Below the pieces are notes generated by a model. The model was given only the letters and a program-made list of their open reading frames with translations. It made no database searches and had not been told where the DNA came from. A stretch of DNA of 64,000 nucleotides from contig NZ_PXWG01000008.1 of assembly GCF_003011965.1 (NCBI RefSeq), positions 52,465-116,464 on the forward strand. Reading direction: 5' to 3'. Each line of letters starts with the position of its first letter. Within the stretch, counting starts at the first letter, position 1. Origin of the DNA: Streptosporangium nondiastaticum. GTDB lineage: Bacteria > Actinomycetota > Actinomycetes > Streptomycetales > Streptomycetaceae. Shown here in pieces: positions 29,533 through 39,025 of the stretch. A program made the translations under genes and the position numbers.

Positions 29533-29988
29533 TCAGAAGCCCGAGCACGTGGCCGTCGCGCCCGGGCCGGACGCGGACGCGGTCCACGGACGGCGGTTGT
29601 TCACCGTCACCGAGCAGGACACCGTGCCGCCGCCCTTCCCGGTCGTGACCGCCAGCAGGCCGCCCTTCACGAAGTCCTTCGTCTCCAGCTCCTTGCGCCA
29701 GGGCAGGTCCCGGGGGCCCTCCTTCTGCGTGACGAGGGCCCCGCCCTGCCAGGTCGTGTACGCGATGGCCACGCCCTTCGCGCTGCCCGTCACCTCGTAC
29801 CGCACCCGGACCGTCTTGTCCGTCTCCTCGGACAGGCCGACGACGAGCGCCGCGCACCCGCCCGCCAGCAGGAGCACCGCGGCGAGCAGCACCCACGGCC
29901 ACTTGCGGCGCCCCTTGCGGACATGGGCAGGGGGCGGCACCCACTGGCCGTGCCCGGGGCCGCCGCCGCCCGGATGCGGGGTACTCAT
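29533..29988 (-). CDS. MmpS-like membrane-anchored protein
   Basis: 151 residues: Pro/Gly-rich cytoplasmic start, a basic stretch (RKGRRKWPW), one membrane helix (VLLAAVLLLAGGCAALVVGL), and an extracytoplasmic beta-rich domain with two Cys (VSCSV ... ATCSGF). The YEVTGSAKGVAIAYTT pattern matches MmpS-like proteins, which in mycobacteria assist MmpL exporters. No MmpL gene is nearby. ATG 29988 is set after comparing frame and domain; it is convergent with the RidA gene. Confidence 0.75.
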   Translation of the reverse strand: MSTPHPGGGGPGHGQWVPPPAHVRKGRRKWPWVLLAAVLLLAGGCAALVVGLSEETDKTVRVRYEVTGSAKGVAIAYTTWQGGALVTQKEGPRDLPWRKELETKDFVKGGLLAVTTGKGGGTVSCSVTVNNRRPWTASASGPGATATCSGF

Positions 29989-30121
29989 GCGGCCAGCATG
30001 CCGCCGCGCCTGCGGGGCGGCGACCGGAGGCGGCCCGTACGGGCGGCGGCCCGCGGCCTTTCCACCCGTACGGGGAGCGTCCCGCGCCACGGTCCGGGCG
30101 ACCGGCCCGCGGCGCATGCAG

Positions 30122-30161
30122 GCCGCGGGTCCGTTCCTAAAGCCGCGGGTCCGTTCCTAAA
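30122..30161. repeat. 20-bp tandem duplication spanning the pnkp stop codon
   Basis: GCCGCGGGTCCGTTCCTAAA occurs at 30122-30141 and again, identical, at 30142-30161; a partial third copy starts at 30162 inside the gene. The pnkp stop codon lies in the second copy, so the event duplicated the gene's last codons downstream of it. Confidence 0.9.
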
Positions 30162-32853
30162 GCCGCGGGTCGACCGGTTCGGACTCCAGGGCGAGCACCC
30201 CGAAGACCGCCTCGTGCACCCGCCACAGCGGCTCGCCCTCCGCGAGCCGGTCCAGCGCCTCCAGGCCGAGCGCGTACTCGCGCAGGGCGAGCGAGCGCTT
30301 GTGGCCGAGGTGGCGGGCGCGCAGCCGGGACAGGTTGTCCGGGCGGGTGTACTCGGGGCCGTAGATGATCCGCAGGTACTCCCGGCCGCGGCACTTGACG
30401 CCCGGCTGGACGAGCCGCCCGCCCCCGGTCCGTACGAGCGCCTGCAGCGGCTTGACGACCATGCCCTCGCCGCCGGCGCCGGTCAGGTCCAGCCACCACC
30501 GCACGCCCGCGGCGACGGACGCCTCGTCCTCGGTGTCGACGACGAGCCGGCGGGTCGGGGCGAGCAGGCGGTTCATGTGCACCGGGATGTACGCGCAGAG
30601 GCCGTTGTTCGCCTCCGTGCCGTGCATCTCCGCCTCGATCATGCGGTCGATCAGGGCGAGCTGCTGGTCGTGCGGGAGCGCGGCCAGGCTGCGGCCCTGC
30701 ACCGCCAGGATCTGGAACGGCGCCATCCGGATGCCGTCGAGGCCGTCCGTGCCCTTGGAGCCGACCCGGCGCAGGGACTGCGTCTCCTCCTGCTCCCCCG
30801 GCCAGCCCTGCGCGCTGTCGCCGGTGGTCCAGCAGTAGCGCCGGTAGGCCTCCGTGAACGCGGCGGCGTCCGCGGCCCGCTCGCGCTGGCGGTCCAGCAG
30901 CCCGGACACGTCCACGCCGCGCTCCGCCGCCGACTCCAGCGCGGCGAGCGCCGGCGGGAAGACCGCGCCGGACGCGGCGCCCACGGCCGCGTACTGGTGG
31001 CGCAGCAGCCCCTGGGCCTTGAGGGACCAGGGCATGAGCTCGGCGTCGAGCAGCAGCCAGTCGGTCTCCAGCTCCTCCCACAGCCCGGCCGAGCGGGCCG
31101 TCGTGCTCAGCCGGCGCAGGACGCGCTCGGTCATCTCCGGGTCGTCGAAGAACGGCCGGCCGGTGCGCGTGTACAGCGCGCCGCTCACCCCGCCGGTCGC
31201 GCCGAAGCGCTCCCGCGCGACGTCCGCGTCGCGGCACACCAGCGCCACGGCCCGCGAGCCCATGTGCTTCTCCTCGCACACCACCTGCCGCACCCCGTCG
31301 GCGCGGTAGGCGGCGAACGCCTCCGCCGGGTGCTCCAGGTAGCCCTCCTCCTGGGAGGTCGCGCAGGGCGCCATGGTGGGCGGGAGGTAGGGCAGCAGCC
31401 GCGGGTCGACGGCGAAGCGGCTCATGACCTCCAGCGCGGCCGCGGCGTTCTCCTCCTTCACGGCGACCCGGCCCATGTGCCGGGTCTCCACGACGCGGCG
31501 GCCGGTGACGTCGGCCAGGTCGAGCGGGCGGCCGTCCTCGCCGCCGGGCGCGTCGCTCGCCAGCGGCCGGGCCGGCTCGTACCAGACCCGCTCGGCCGGT
31601 ACGTCCACCAGCTCGCGCTCGGGCCAGCGCAGGGCGGTCATCTTCCCGCCGAAGACGGCGCCGGTGTCGAGGCAGATGGTGTTGTTCAGCCAGGTGGCCG
31701 ACGGGTTGGGGGTGTGACCGTAGACCACGGCGGCGCGGCCGCGGTAGTCCTCGGCCCACGGGTAGCGCACGGGCAGGCCGAACTCGTCGGTCTCGCCCGT
31801 CGTGTCCCCGTACAGCGCGTGCGAGCGCACGCGGCCCGAGGTGCGGCCGTGGTACTTCTCCGGCAGGCCCGCGTGGCAGACCACCAGCTTGCCCTCGTCG
31901 AGGACGTAGTGGCTGACGAGCCCGTCGACGAACTCCCGCACCCGCTCACGGAAGGCGGGGTCCTCGGCGTCCGCCCGCTCCAGCTGCTCGATGGTCTCGG
32001 CCAGGCCGTGGGTGTGCTGGACCTTCTTGCCGTGCAGCCAGCGGCCGAGCTTGTTCTCGTGGTTGCCCGGCACGCACAGGGCGTTGCCGGAGGCAACCAT
32101 GCCCATGACGCGGCGCAGCACGCCCGGGCTGTCGGGGCCGCGGTCGACGAGGTCGCCGACGAAGACGGCCGTGCGTCCGGCGGGGTGGACGCCGTCCTCG
32201 TAGCCCAGCTTCGCGAGGAGCGTCTCCAGCTCGGAGCTGCAGCCGTGGATGTCGCCGATGATGTCGAAGGGGCCCGTGAGGTGCCGCAGGTCGTTGTAGC
32301 GGCGCTCCAGGACGACCTCGGCGGAGTCGGCCTCCTCGGCGCTGCGCAGCACGTGCACCTTGCGGAAGCCCTCGCGCTCCAGGCCGCGCAGCGAGCGGCG
32401 CAGCTCGCGGCGGTGGCGCTGGATGACGTGGCGGGGCAGGCCGGCCCGGTCGGCGCGGCCGGCGTTGCGCGCGGCGCACACGTCCTCGGGCAGGTCGAGG
32501 ACGATCGCGATGGGCAGCACGTCGTGCTCCCGGGCGACCCGGACCAGCTGACGGCGGGCCTCGGACTGGACGTTGGTCGCGTCGACGACGGTGAGGCGGC
32601 CGGCGGCGAGGCGCTTGCCCGCGATGTAGTGCAGGACGTCGAAGGCGTCGCCGCTGGCGCTCTGGTCGTTCTCGTCGTCGGCGACGAGACCGCGGCAGAA
32701 GTCCGAGGAGATCACCTCGGTGGGCTTGAAATGGCGGCGGGCGAAAGTGGACTTGCCGGAGCCGGTCGCGCCGATCAGGACCACGAGGGAGAGGTCGGTG
32801 ACGGCGAGGGTCCGCTTCACCTGTGCCCCGGCGGTTGTTGCTGTGCTGGTCAT
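30157..32853 (-). CDS. pnkp: Polynucleotide kinase-phosphatase-ligase (Pnkp) RNA repair enzyme
   Basis: 898 residues. Three catalytic parts: 5'-kinase with P-loop GATGSGKSTF (28-37); metallophosphoesterase with GDIHGC (about 200), GDLVDRGPDS and GNHEN; and a C-terminal nucleotidyltransferase with lysine motif EEKHMGSRA (about 527). The enzyme heals and seals RNA ends left by ribotoxins. ATG 32853 overlaps the stop of hen1 (ATGA), giving the classic bacterial Pnkp/Hen1 pair, in which Hen1 adds a protective 2'-O-methyl mark before sealing. Confidence 0.96.
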   Translation of the reverse strand: MTSTATTAGAQVKRTLAVTDLSLVVLIGATGSGKSTFARRHFKPTEVISSDFCRGLVADDENDQSASGDAFDVLHYIAGKRLAAGRLTVVDATNVQSEARRQLVRVAREHDVLPIAIVLDLPEDVCAARNAGRADRAGLPRHVIQRHRRELRRSLRGLEREGFRKVHVLRSAEEADSAEVVLERRYNDLRHLTGPFDIIGDIHGCSSELETLLAKLGYEDGVHPAGRTAVFVGDLVDRGPDSPGVLRRVMGMVASGNALCVPGNHENKLGRWLHGKKVQHTHGLAETIEQLERADAEDPAFRERVREFVDGLVSHYVLDEGKLVVCHAGLPEKYHGRTSGRVRSHALYGDTTGETDEFGLPVRYPWAEDYRGRAAVVYGHTPNPSATWLNNTICLDTGAVFGGKMTALRWPERELVDVPAERVWYEPARPLASDAPGGEDGRPLDLADVTGRRVVETRHMGRVAVKEENAAAALEVMSRFAVDPRLLPYLPPTMAPCATSQEEGYLEHPAEAFAAYRADGVRQVVCEEKHMGSRAVALVCRDADVARERFGATGGVSGALYTRTGRPFFDDPEMTERVLRRLSTTARSAGLWEELETDWLLLDAELMPWSLKAQGLLRHQYAAVGAASGAVFPPALAALESAAERGVDVSGLLDRQRERAADAAAFTEAYRRYCWTTGDSAQGWPGEQEETQSLRRVGSKGTDGLDGIRMAPFQILAVQGRSLAALPHDQQLALIDRMIEAEMHGTEANNGLCAYIPVHMNRLLAPTRRLVVDTEDEASVAAGVRWWLDLTGAGGEGMVVKPLQALVRTGGGRLVQPGVKCRGREYLRIIYGPEYTRPDNLSRLRARHLGHKRSLALREYALGLEALDRLAEGEPLWRVHEAVFGVLALESEPVDPRL

Positions 32854-34325
32854 GCGGCCTTCTCCTGCTCCGGCTCTTTCTCTGTACGCTCTGTACGGGT
32901 GAAGACACCCAGCTGGGTGGGCGGCCCGACCTCCGGGTCGTCCGGCCCCACGGGGGCGAACACGACCTCGTAGCCGTAGCGCTCCGCGACCTCCGCCGCC
33001 CACGTGCGGAACTCCTCGCGCGTCCACTCGAAGCGGTGGTCGGCGTGCCGCACGTGACCGGCGGGCAGGGTCTCCCAGCGGACGTTGTACTCGGCGTTCG
33101 GGGTGGTGACGACGACCGTCGCGGGGCGGGCCGCGCCGAAGACGGCGTGCTCCAGCGCGGGCAGCCGCGGCAGGTCGAGGTGCTCGATCACCTCGCTGAG
33201 CACGGCCGCGTCGTATCCGGCGAGCCTGCGGTCGGTGTACGCGAGCGAGCCCTGGAACAGCGTGACCCGCGCTGCCTGCCGCTCGGTCATCCGGTCCAGG
33301 CGCAGCCGCCGCGCGGCCTCCTTCAGGGCGCGCGTCGACACGTCCACGCCGGCCACCTCGGTGAACCGCGGGTCCTTGAGGAGCTCTCCCACGAGCTGGC
33401 CCTGGCCGCAGCCGAGGTCGAGGACGCGGGCGGCACCGGCGGCACGCAGGGCGTCGAGGATCGCCGCGCGGCGCTGCACGGCCAGCGGCACGGGCCGCTC
33501 CTCGGTGTCCGTCTCCTCGTCGACGGCGTTGTCGAGCGCCTCGGCCTCGGTGTCGTCGGCCTCGGCGAGGCGGGCGAGGGCCAGGCGCTCCAGGGCATCG
33601 CGGGTCAGCGACCAGCGGCGGCCCAGGTAGCGGCCGGTGATCAGGCGCTGCTCGGGGTGGTCCTCCAGCCAGCCCTCGCCGGCCCGCAGCAGCTTCTCGA
33701 CCTCGTCGGGCGCGACCCAGTAGTGCTTGGAGTCGTCGAGGACCGGCAGGAGCACGTAGAGGTGGCGCAGGGCGTCCGCGAGCCGCTGCTCGCCCTCCAG
33801 GACGAGGCGTACGTAGCGCGAGTCGCCCCACTGCGGGAACTTCTCGTCCAGCACCACCGGCTCCGCGGTGACCGTCCAGCCCAGCGGCGCGAACAGCCGC
33901 TCCACCAGGGCCGCGCCGCCGCGGGCGGGCAGCACCGGCACCTCGACGCGCAGCGGCCGCGCGATCCCCGGCAGCTCCGGGCGGGCGTCGCACCGGCCCT
34001 TCAGCGCGGTGGAGAAGACGCCGCCGATGGCGACGGCGAGCAGCGAGGACGCCGCGTACGGGCGGTCGTTGACGTACTGGGCGAGGGCGGAGTCGGGCGC
34101 CCCGCCGCGGCTCCTGTCCTTGGCCTTCCGCACCAGCGCGACCGGATCGATCTCCAGCAGGAGCGCGGCGGTGCAGCGCTCCGCGCCGGCCTCGGGGTAG
34201 AGGACGTGCGCGGTGCCGTGGGAGGTGGAGAACCGCTGCGCCTTGTCAGGGTGCTTGTGCAGCAGGAATCCGAGATCGGTCGCGGGGGATCCGGCCGTGC
34301 CGGTGGTGGATATCGTCAGGAACAC
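32850..34325 (-). CDS. hen1: 3'-terminal RNA ribose 2'-O-methyltransferase Hen1
   Basis: 491 residues. The N-terminal half is the bacterial Hen1 ligase-activating domain; the C-terminal half is a SAM methyltransferase with VLDLGCGQGQL and the metal-binding SEVIEHLDLPRLPALE. It methylates the 3'-terminal ribose at a cleaved RNA so that the repaired site resists renewed cleavage. GTG 34325 has no ribosome site; a -10-like GATACT ends 8 nt before it, so it may also be transcribed leaderless inside a longer operon. Upstream, on the same strand, lie a NUDIX gene (34 nt away) and an unknown gene. Confidence 0.95.
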   Translation of the reverse strand: MFLTISTTGTAGSPATDLGFLLHKHPDKAQRFSTSHGTAHVLYPEAGAERCTAALLLEIDPVALVRKAKDRSRGGAPDSALAQYVNDRPYAASSLLAVAIGGVFSTALKGRCDARPELPGIARPLRVEVPVLPARGGAALVERLFAPLGWTVTAEPVVLDEKFPQWGDSRYVRLVLEGEQRLADALRHLYVLLPVLDDSKHYWVAPDEVEKLLRAGEGWLEDHPEQRLITGRYLGRRWSLTRDALERLALARLAEADDTEAEALDNAVDEETDTEERPVPLAVQRRAAILDALRAAGAARVLDLGCGQGQLVGELLKDPRFTEVAGVDVSTRALKEAARRLRLDRMTERQAARVTLFQGSLAYTDRRLAGYDAAVLSEVIEHLDLPRLPALEHAVFGAARPATVVVTTPNAEYNVRWETLPAGHVRHADHRFEWTREEFRTWAAEVAERYGYEVVFAPVGPDDPEVGPPTQLGVFTRTERTEKEPEQEKAA

Positions 34326-34359
34326 GCGGTCGAGTATCGCCCGGGACGACCGTTTTCGA

Positions 34360-35163
34360 CTAACTCTTTTCGCCGGTGGCTTCGGTGGTGGTTTCGCCGG
34401 TGGTTCCGGTGGTATTTCCCAGTAGCCCGTTCAGGAGAGCGCGGGTGAGGACCGCGATGGTGAATCCGCAGGTGATGTCCCCCGCTGCCACCATTTCCGA
34501 GACCTCCGGCCAGGGGCGGGTGACGATCCGGCGGATGCCTTCGGAGGTCTCCGGCGGGCCGAAACCGTCGATACGGGCGGCGAACAGCTCGACGTGATCA
34601 CCGAGCAGGCCGCTGTCGGGATGCAGCCGGCCCAGGGAAATCCATTCGGTGGCTTCCGCTCCGATTTCCTCCGCGAGTTCCCGGGCGGCGCTTTCCGCGC
34701 CGGTGGCGCCCGGCGCGCCCATGCCGCGGGGAACTTCCCAGTGCCAGGAGCGGGTGGCGTGGCGGTAGTGCTCGACGAGGACGATGTCGCCCGTGGTGGT
34801 GAGGGGGAGGACGACCGCGCCGGGGCTCGCCGCCGTGGAGAGCATGCGGATGTAGAGCCCGAGGGCGCCGCCGGGGAACCGGACGGCGTCCCGTACGAGG
34901 GTGACGAAGCGGTCGGCGTAGACGACGCCGACGGGGGACGCGGCATCGACGGGGGACGCGCCGTCGACAGGGGGCGCGCCGTCGACGGGGGACGCACCCT
35001 CCTCCGTCGTTCCGGCCTCCGGCGTGCCGTGCGCCGCGCGCCGGGCCGCCTCGACCTCGGCCGGGTCGAGGAGGATGTCGATCCCGCCCGGGGCGTTGCC
35101 GAACAGCTCGGGGCGGGCGGCACGCAGCCGGTCGTACGGGGTGGCCGCGGTCTCGTCTGGCAT
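34360..35163 (-). CDS. NUDIX hydrolase with repetitive linker
   Basis: 267 residues, ATG 35163. Residues 1-45 are unassigned, about 50-80 are a proline-valine-aspartate repeat linker (18-bp DNA repeats 34930-35001), and about 110-235 are a NUDIX fold close to ADP-ribose pyrophosphatases: WHWEVPRGMG and AARELAEEIGAE. The Glu that normally follows the first Gly of the NUDIX box is not in its usual place, so catalysis is uncertain. It lies 25 nt after the unknown 506-residue gene and 34 nt before hen1. A nucleotide- or RNA-cap-like substrate would fit the context but is inference. Confidence 0.85.
   Translation of the reverse strand: MPDETAATPYDRLRAARPELFGNAPGGIDILLDPAEVEAARRAAHGTPEAGTTEEGASPVDGAPPVDGASPVDAASPVGVVYADRFVTLVRDAVRFPGGALGLYIRMLSTAASPGAVVLPLTTTGDIVLVEHYRHATRSWHWEVPRGMGAPGATGAESAARELAEEIGAEATEWISLGRLHPDSGLLGDHVELFAARIDGFGPPETSEGIRRIVTRPWPEVSEMVAAGDITCGFTIAVLTRALLNGLLGNTTGTTGETTTEATGEKS
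34930..35001. repeat. Four 18-bp tandem repeats in the NUDIX gene
   Basis: Units start at 34930, 34948, 34966 and 34984 (for example GACGGGGGACGCGCCGTC), encoding repeated (A/G)SPVD(G/A)A. In-frame unit length allows copy-number change without frameshift. Confidence 0.9.
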
Positions 35164-35188
35164 CGGCTCAGCACTCCGGGGTGTCGTC

Positions 35189-36709
35189 TCAGTACTCCGG
35201 GATGTCGTCCTGCACGGTGGCGGAGCCGGTGGCGGCCGGGGCGCCGCCCTCCTCCCGGTACCCGGGCAGCCTGCGCACCATGCCGTGGAACCTTTCCCAC
35301 TCCCGGGTGCTGTCGAACCGGACCGCGGCCAGCTCCCGCGCGAACTTCTGCTCGCGCCGCCCCTCCACCCGGTTGCGGAGCACCAGTTGCACGGAGCCGC
35401 CGTACTTGGCCGAGATCCCGCCGAGGCTGCCGGCCACACTCCAGGACTCGTCGCCGGTGATCGCCGTGAAGACGGCACCGCCGACGGTGACGACGACCTC
35501 GATGACGGGCAGCCACCTGTTGGCCCCGGCCCGCCGGTCGCCGCGGGCATCGGCGAGGCGGACGATCTCGGAGTTGAGCCGGACGTAGCGGTCGAAGACG
35601 GGACCCACCCGCTCCTGGAAGGCCGCCGGGTCGGATGCCAGCGCGTCGAAGGCGCGGATGTACGCGTTCCAGGCGTCGCTCTGGCGCAGGCTGCAGATGT
35701 CCTCCAGGGCGAGCGCGTCGACGGCGGAGGGGGTCAGGGCGAGCCGGTCCTGGACCGTGGAGAACGCCTGGCGCTGCAGGAACAGCAGCAGCTGCTCGGG
35801 GTCGGTGACCGTACCGGCCACGGTCGTACGGACGTCCCGCCACTCCTGGAGGGCGACCCGCCGCAGGCTGCCGGCCGGGGTGAGCGGGCACATGCCGAGG
35901 GCGTCGGCGAGGTTCACGCTGTAGATGAGGTCGAGGAGCTGCTTGATCTCCGCGGCGAACGGCTTGGTCCCGTCGTAGCGGCCCTCGGAGACGGGAGTGC
36001 CCGGCACCGTCACGAACTGCTCGTAGAGCAGGTTGCGCGTGACGAGGTCGCCGCGGACGCTGTGCTCGTTGCTCCACCGGACCACCTCGCCGATCCGCTC
36101 CGCGAACGCCCCGTACCGCGGCTCCGGAACCCCGAGCTGGCGGGCGAGGAGGGGGATGTCCTTCGCGGTGAGCGCCTGCACCCGCGCGGCGAACGCGTTG
36201 AACAGCGCGGACCGGGTGGCGTCCCGGTTCTCCTGGTCCTCCCAGGAGAACCGGACGCACTTCACGCGCTCCCCGGCGGGCATCCCTTCGAGGGTCTCCT
36301 GCCAGGCCGTGAACGCCCGCGCGTCATAGCCCAGGCCGGGGCGCGGCGGCTCGGCGGGGTCGCGCTCGTTGAGCAGGTAGGGCACCAGGGCCTCCTGCGC
36401 CAGCAGCTTCTGATGCGCCCGGCGGGCCGCGCCGCCCTCCAGGAGGTCACGGCTCACGGCCGCGTTGTTGTAGAAGAACACCCGGTTGGCCACCACCTGC
36501 CGGGTGTTGATCAGGCTGCGGAAGTACTCGGCGCGCACCTCCTTGTCCCGCGCGCTCCCGACGTCCTGGAGCGACTTCCCGCGCGCGACCATGTCCCTGG
36601 TCAGCTTCGCCGTCACCCACTGGTTGTCCAGGGACTGCGCGATCACCGCGCCCGGCGCGAGGTCCGCCGGTCTCACCCTGACTGCCGCCTCGGTGGATTG
36701 CTGGGCCAT
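35189..36709 (-). CDS. Conserved-looking protein of unknown function in the RNA-repair run
   Basis: 506 residues, predominantly helical and without signal peptide. The only hydrophobic stretch, WLPVIEVVVTVGGAVFTAIT near 415, could be a buried helix or a membrane hairpin. It is rich in Arg/Leu/Ala and has no nuclease, kinase or HTH motif I recognise. GGAGG lies unusually close to ATG 36709. It begins a same-strand run of four: this gene, NUDIX, hen1, pnkp, with gaps of 25 and 34 nt and one overlap. A link to RNA damage sensing is suggested by position only. Confidence 0.8.
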   Translation of the reverse strand: MAQQSTEAAVRVRPADLAPGAVIAQSLDNQWVTAKLTRDMVARGKSLQDVGSARDKEVRAEYFRSLINTRQVVANRVFFYNNAAVSRDLLEGGAARRAHQKLLAQEALVPYLLNERDPAEPPRPGLGYDARAFTAWQETLEGMPAGERVKCVRFSWEDQENRDATRSALFNAFAARVQALTAKDIPLLARQLGVPEPRYGAFAERIGEVVRWSNEHSVRGDLVTRNLLYEQFVTVPGTPVSEGRYDGTKPFAAEIKQLLDLIYSVNLADALGMCPLTPAGSLRRVALQEWRDVRTTVAGTVTDPEQLLLFLQRQAFSTVQDRLALTPSAVDALALEDICSLRQSDAWNAYIRAFDALASDPAAFQERVGPVFDRYVRLNSEIVRLADARGDRRAGANRWLPVIEVVVTVGGAVFTAITGDESWSVAGSLGGISAKYGGSVQLVLRNRVEGRREQKFARELAAVRFDSTREWERFHGMVRRLPGYREEGGAPAATGSATVQDDIPEY

Positions 36710-36866
36710 CCCTCCACACCCCCGGTACTCGTTCCCCCCGGTGACGCTGTGTTCACGTCCGCATCCACGCTAGCCGTGAACCGGCGGCCCGCAGCCGCGG
36801 TTGCGCCAACTTGCCTCATATCCTGGTACGTTGACGGCCCATTCACCCGCCCCCTTGACACGGGCC

Positions 36867-37796
36867 CTACGTCTGCACAGGCCCCGCGCCGAGCGCCCGG
36901 GACAGGGCCGCGATGTCGTCCGGGCCCACGCGGCAGCAGCCGCCCACGAGGCGGGCGCCCGCCTCGCGCCACGCGGTGACGCGGTCGGGGGTGAAGGCCG
37001 GCTCGCCCGTCCAGGAGCGGGCGGCGGCATCCCACTCCTCGCCGCTGTTGGGGTAGACCACGACGGGCTTACGGGCCGCCTCCGCAGCCGTCCGGACCGC
37101 CGCGTCGGCGTCGGCGGGGGTGCAGCAGTTGACCCCCACGGCGACGACCTGGTCGTTCCCCGCGGCCAGGGCGAAGGCCTCGCGCAGCGGCTGCCCCGCG
37201 CGGGTGCGCCCGCCCGCCGCGCTGTACGAGAGCCACACGGGGACGCCGCAGCCCTCCACGGCCCGCAGCAGGGCCTCCGCCTCGGCCGCGTCCGGCACGG
37301 TCTCCAGCGCGAGGACGTCCGGCTCCGCTTCCGCCAGCGTCTCGATCCGCGGCCGGTGGAAGCGCTCCAGCTCCGCAACGCTCAGCCCGTACCGGCCGCG
37401 GTACTCGCTGCCGTCGGCCAGGAAGGCCCCGTACGGGCCGACGGACGCGGCGACCCACACGTCCTTCCCCGGCGCCTCCTTCTCCGCGGCGCTCCGGGCC
37501 AGCCCGACGCTGCGCCGCAGCAGCTCCGCCGCCTGCTCCCGGCCCAGCCCGCGGCGGGCGAAGCCCTCGAACGTGGCCTGGTAGCTGGAGGTGATGAGGA
37601 CCTGCGCGCCCGCCCGCACGTACGCGGCGTGCGCCTGCTCGATCTGCCCGGGGTCGTCGGCGAGCAGCCGGGCCGACCACAGGGCGTCGGACAGGTCACA
37701 GCCCTGCGCCGCCAGCTGGTTGGACAGCCCGCCGTCGAGGACGAGCGGACCGCGCGCCAGCGCGCCGGCGAAGGGGACGGTGGGGGCGGGCGTCAC
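36867..37796 (-). CDS. mmuM: Homocysteine S-methyltransferase
   Basis: 309 residues, GTG 37796 with GAGGAG 8 nt upstream. Zinc-ligand regions GVNCCTP (Cys near 225) and the C-terminal GGCCRVGP (double Cys near 292) are intact, and the N-terminal LDGGLSNQL matches MmuM/BHMT. It makes methionine from homocysteine using S-methylmethionine or SAM as donor. The gene lies 58 nt before the luciferase-like gene on the same strand, with no obvious shared job. Confidence 0.93.
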   Translation of the reverse strand: MTPAPTVPFAGALARGPLVLDGGLSNQLAAQGCDLSDALWSARLLADDPGQIEQAHAAYVRAGAQVLITSSYQATFEGFARRGLGREQAAELLRRSVGLARSAAEKEAPGKDVWVAASVGPYGAFLADGSEYRGRYGLSVAELERFHRPRIETLAEAEPDVLALETVPDAAEAEALLRAVEGCGVPVWLSYSAAGGRTRAGQPLREAFALAAGNDQVVAVGVNCCTPADADAAVRTAAEAARKPVVVYPNSGEEWDAAARSWTGEPAFTPDRVTAWREAGARLVGGCCRVGPDDIAALSRALGAGPVQT

Positions 37797-37854
37797 AGGG
37801 GTGCTCCTCGGTGGGGGACGGCTGCCGGGACCGGAAGCCGGATGCGGGCCGCTG

Positions 37855-38778
37855 TCAGGCCAGCTGGGACTGGACCTCGGAGGCGATCAGCTCCAGGTGG
37901 TCGAGGTCGTCCAGGTCCAGGATCTGGAAGTAGATCCGGGACGAGCCGACGGCCGCGTACCGGCCGATCTTGTCGACCACCTCGGCCGGGGAACCGGCCA
38001 GGCCGTTCTCCTTGAGCTCGGCCACCTCGCGCCCGATGACCGCCGCACGCCGCGCGACCTCCGCGTCGTCCTTGCCGACGCAGGCGACGAGCACGTTGGA
38101 GTACACGAGGTCGTCGCCCTTGCGGCCGGCCTCCTCCGCAGCCGCCCGCACCCGGCCGAACTGCCGCTCGCTGTCCTCGACCGAGGCGAACGGGATGTTG
38201 AACTCGTCGGCGTACTTCGCGGCGAGGCGCGGCGTGCGCTTCGCGCCGTGCCCGCCGATGAGCACGGGCAGCTTCTGCTGCGCGGGCTTGGGCAGCGCCG
38301 GGCTGTCGGTGAGCCGGTAGTAGGTGCCGCCGAAGTCGAAGGTCTTGCCCGGCTCCGTCTCCCACAGGCCCGTCACGATGGCGAGCTGCTCCTCCAGCCG
38401 CCCGAACTTCTCCTTCGGGAAGGGGATGCCGTAGGCCTTGTGCTCCTCCTCGAACCAGCCCGCGCCCAGGCCCAGCTCGATGCGCCCGCCGGACATCTGG
38501 TCCACCTGCGCCACCTGGATGGCCAGCACGCCGGGCAGCCGGAACGTGCCCGCGGTCATCAGGGTGCCGAGCCGGATGCGGCGCGTCTCACGGGCGAGGC
38601 CCGCGAGGGTGATCCAGGCGTCGGTCGGGCCGGGCAGGCCGTCCGCGGAGCCCATGGCCAGGTAGTGGTCGGAGCGGAAGAAGGCGTCGAAGCCGAGGTC
38701 CTCGGTGGCCTTGGCGACCGTCAGCAGCGTGTCGTAGCTGGCCCCTTGCTGGGGCTCGGTGAAGATTCGCAGATCCAT
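37855..38778 (-). CDS. Luciferase-like (LLM class) F420-dependent oxidoreductase
   Basis: 307 residues, ATG 38778 with GGAGG 4 nt upstream. The TIM-barrel start MDLRIFTEPQQGASYDTLL, FFRSDHYLAMG, LGLGAGWFEEEH and LIGGHGAKRTPRLAAKYADE match F420-dependent LLM oxidoreductases common in Actinobacteria. The cofactor is inferred from these motifs; substrate is unknown. Confidence 0.92.
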   Translation of the reverse strand: MDLRIFTEPQQGASYDTLLTVAKATEDLGFDAFFRSDHYLAMGSADGLPGPTDAWITLAGLARETRRIRLGTLMTAGTFRLPGVLAIQVAQVDQMSGGRIELGLGAGWFEEEHKAYGIPFPKEKFGRLEEQLAIVTGLWETEPGKTFDFGGTYYRLTDSPALPKPAQQKLPVLIGGHGAKRTPRLAAKYADEFNIPFASVEDSERQFGRVRAAAEEAGRKGDDLVYSNVLVACVGKDDAEVARRAAVIGREVAELKENGLAGSPAEVVDKIGRYAAVGSSRIYFQILDLDDLDHLELIASEVQSQLA

Positions 38779-39025
38779 GCCTCCATCCTGCACTGCCGAA
38801 CAGGCGTCAACCGGCTGCGCCCTGCGGCGGTACACCCGCCCCGGTCGGGTGAAATTCCGCCGCCCCCGCCGAGCGGGTGAGCTCCGGCCAGTGTCCGCCG
38901 CGGCCGGTGGTCGTTGGCTCGGGCGGAGCCGGACCGCCCGGCCCGCGCACCGGTGCACCCTGCCGGAGGCGACGACCGCAACACCGCTCTCCCGCACCGG
39001 GAGGGCCGGGGCCGAGGAGGCCGCG

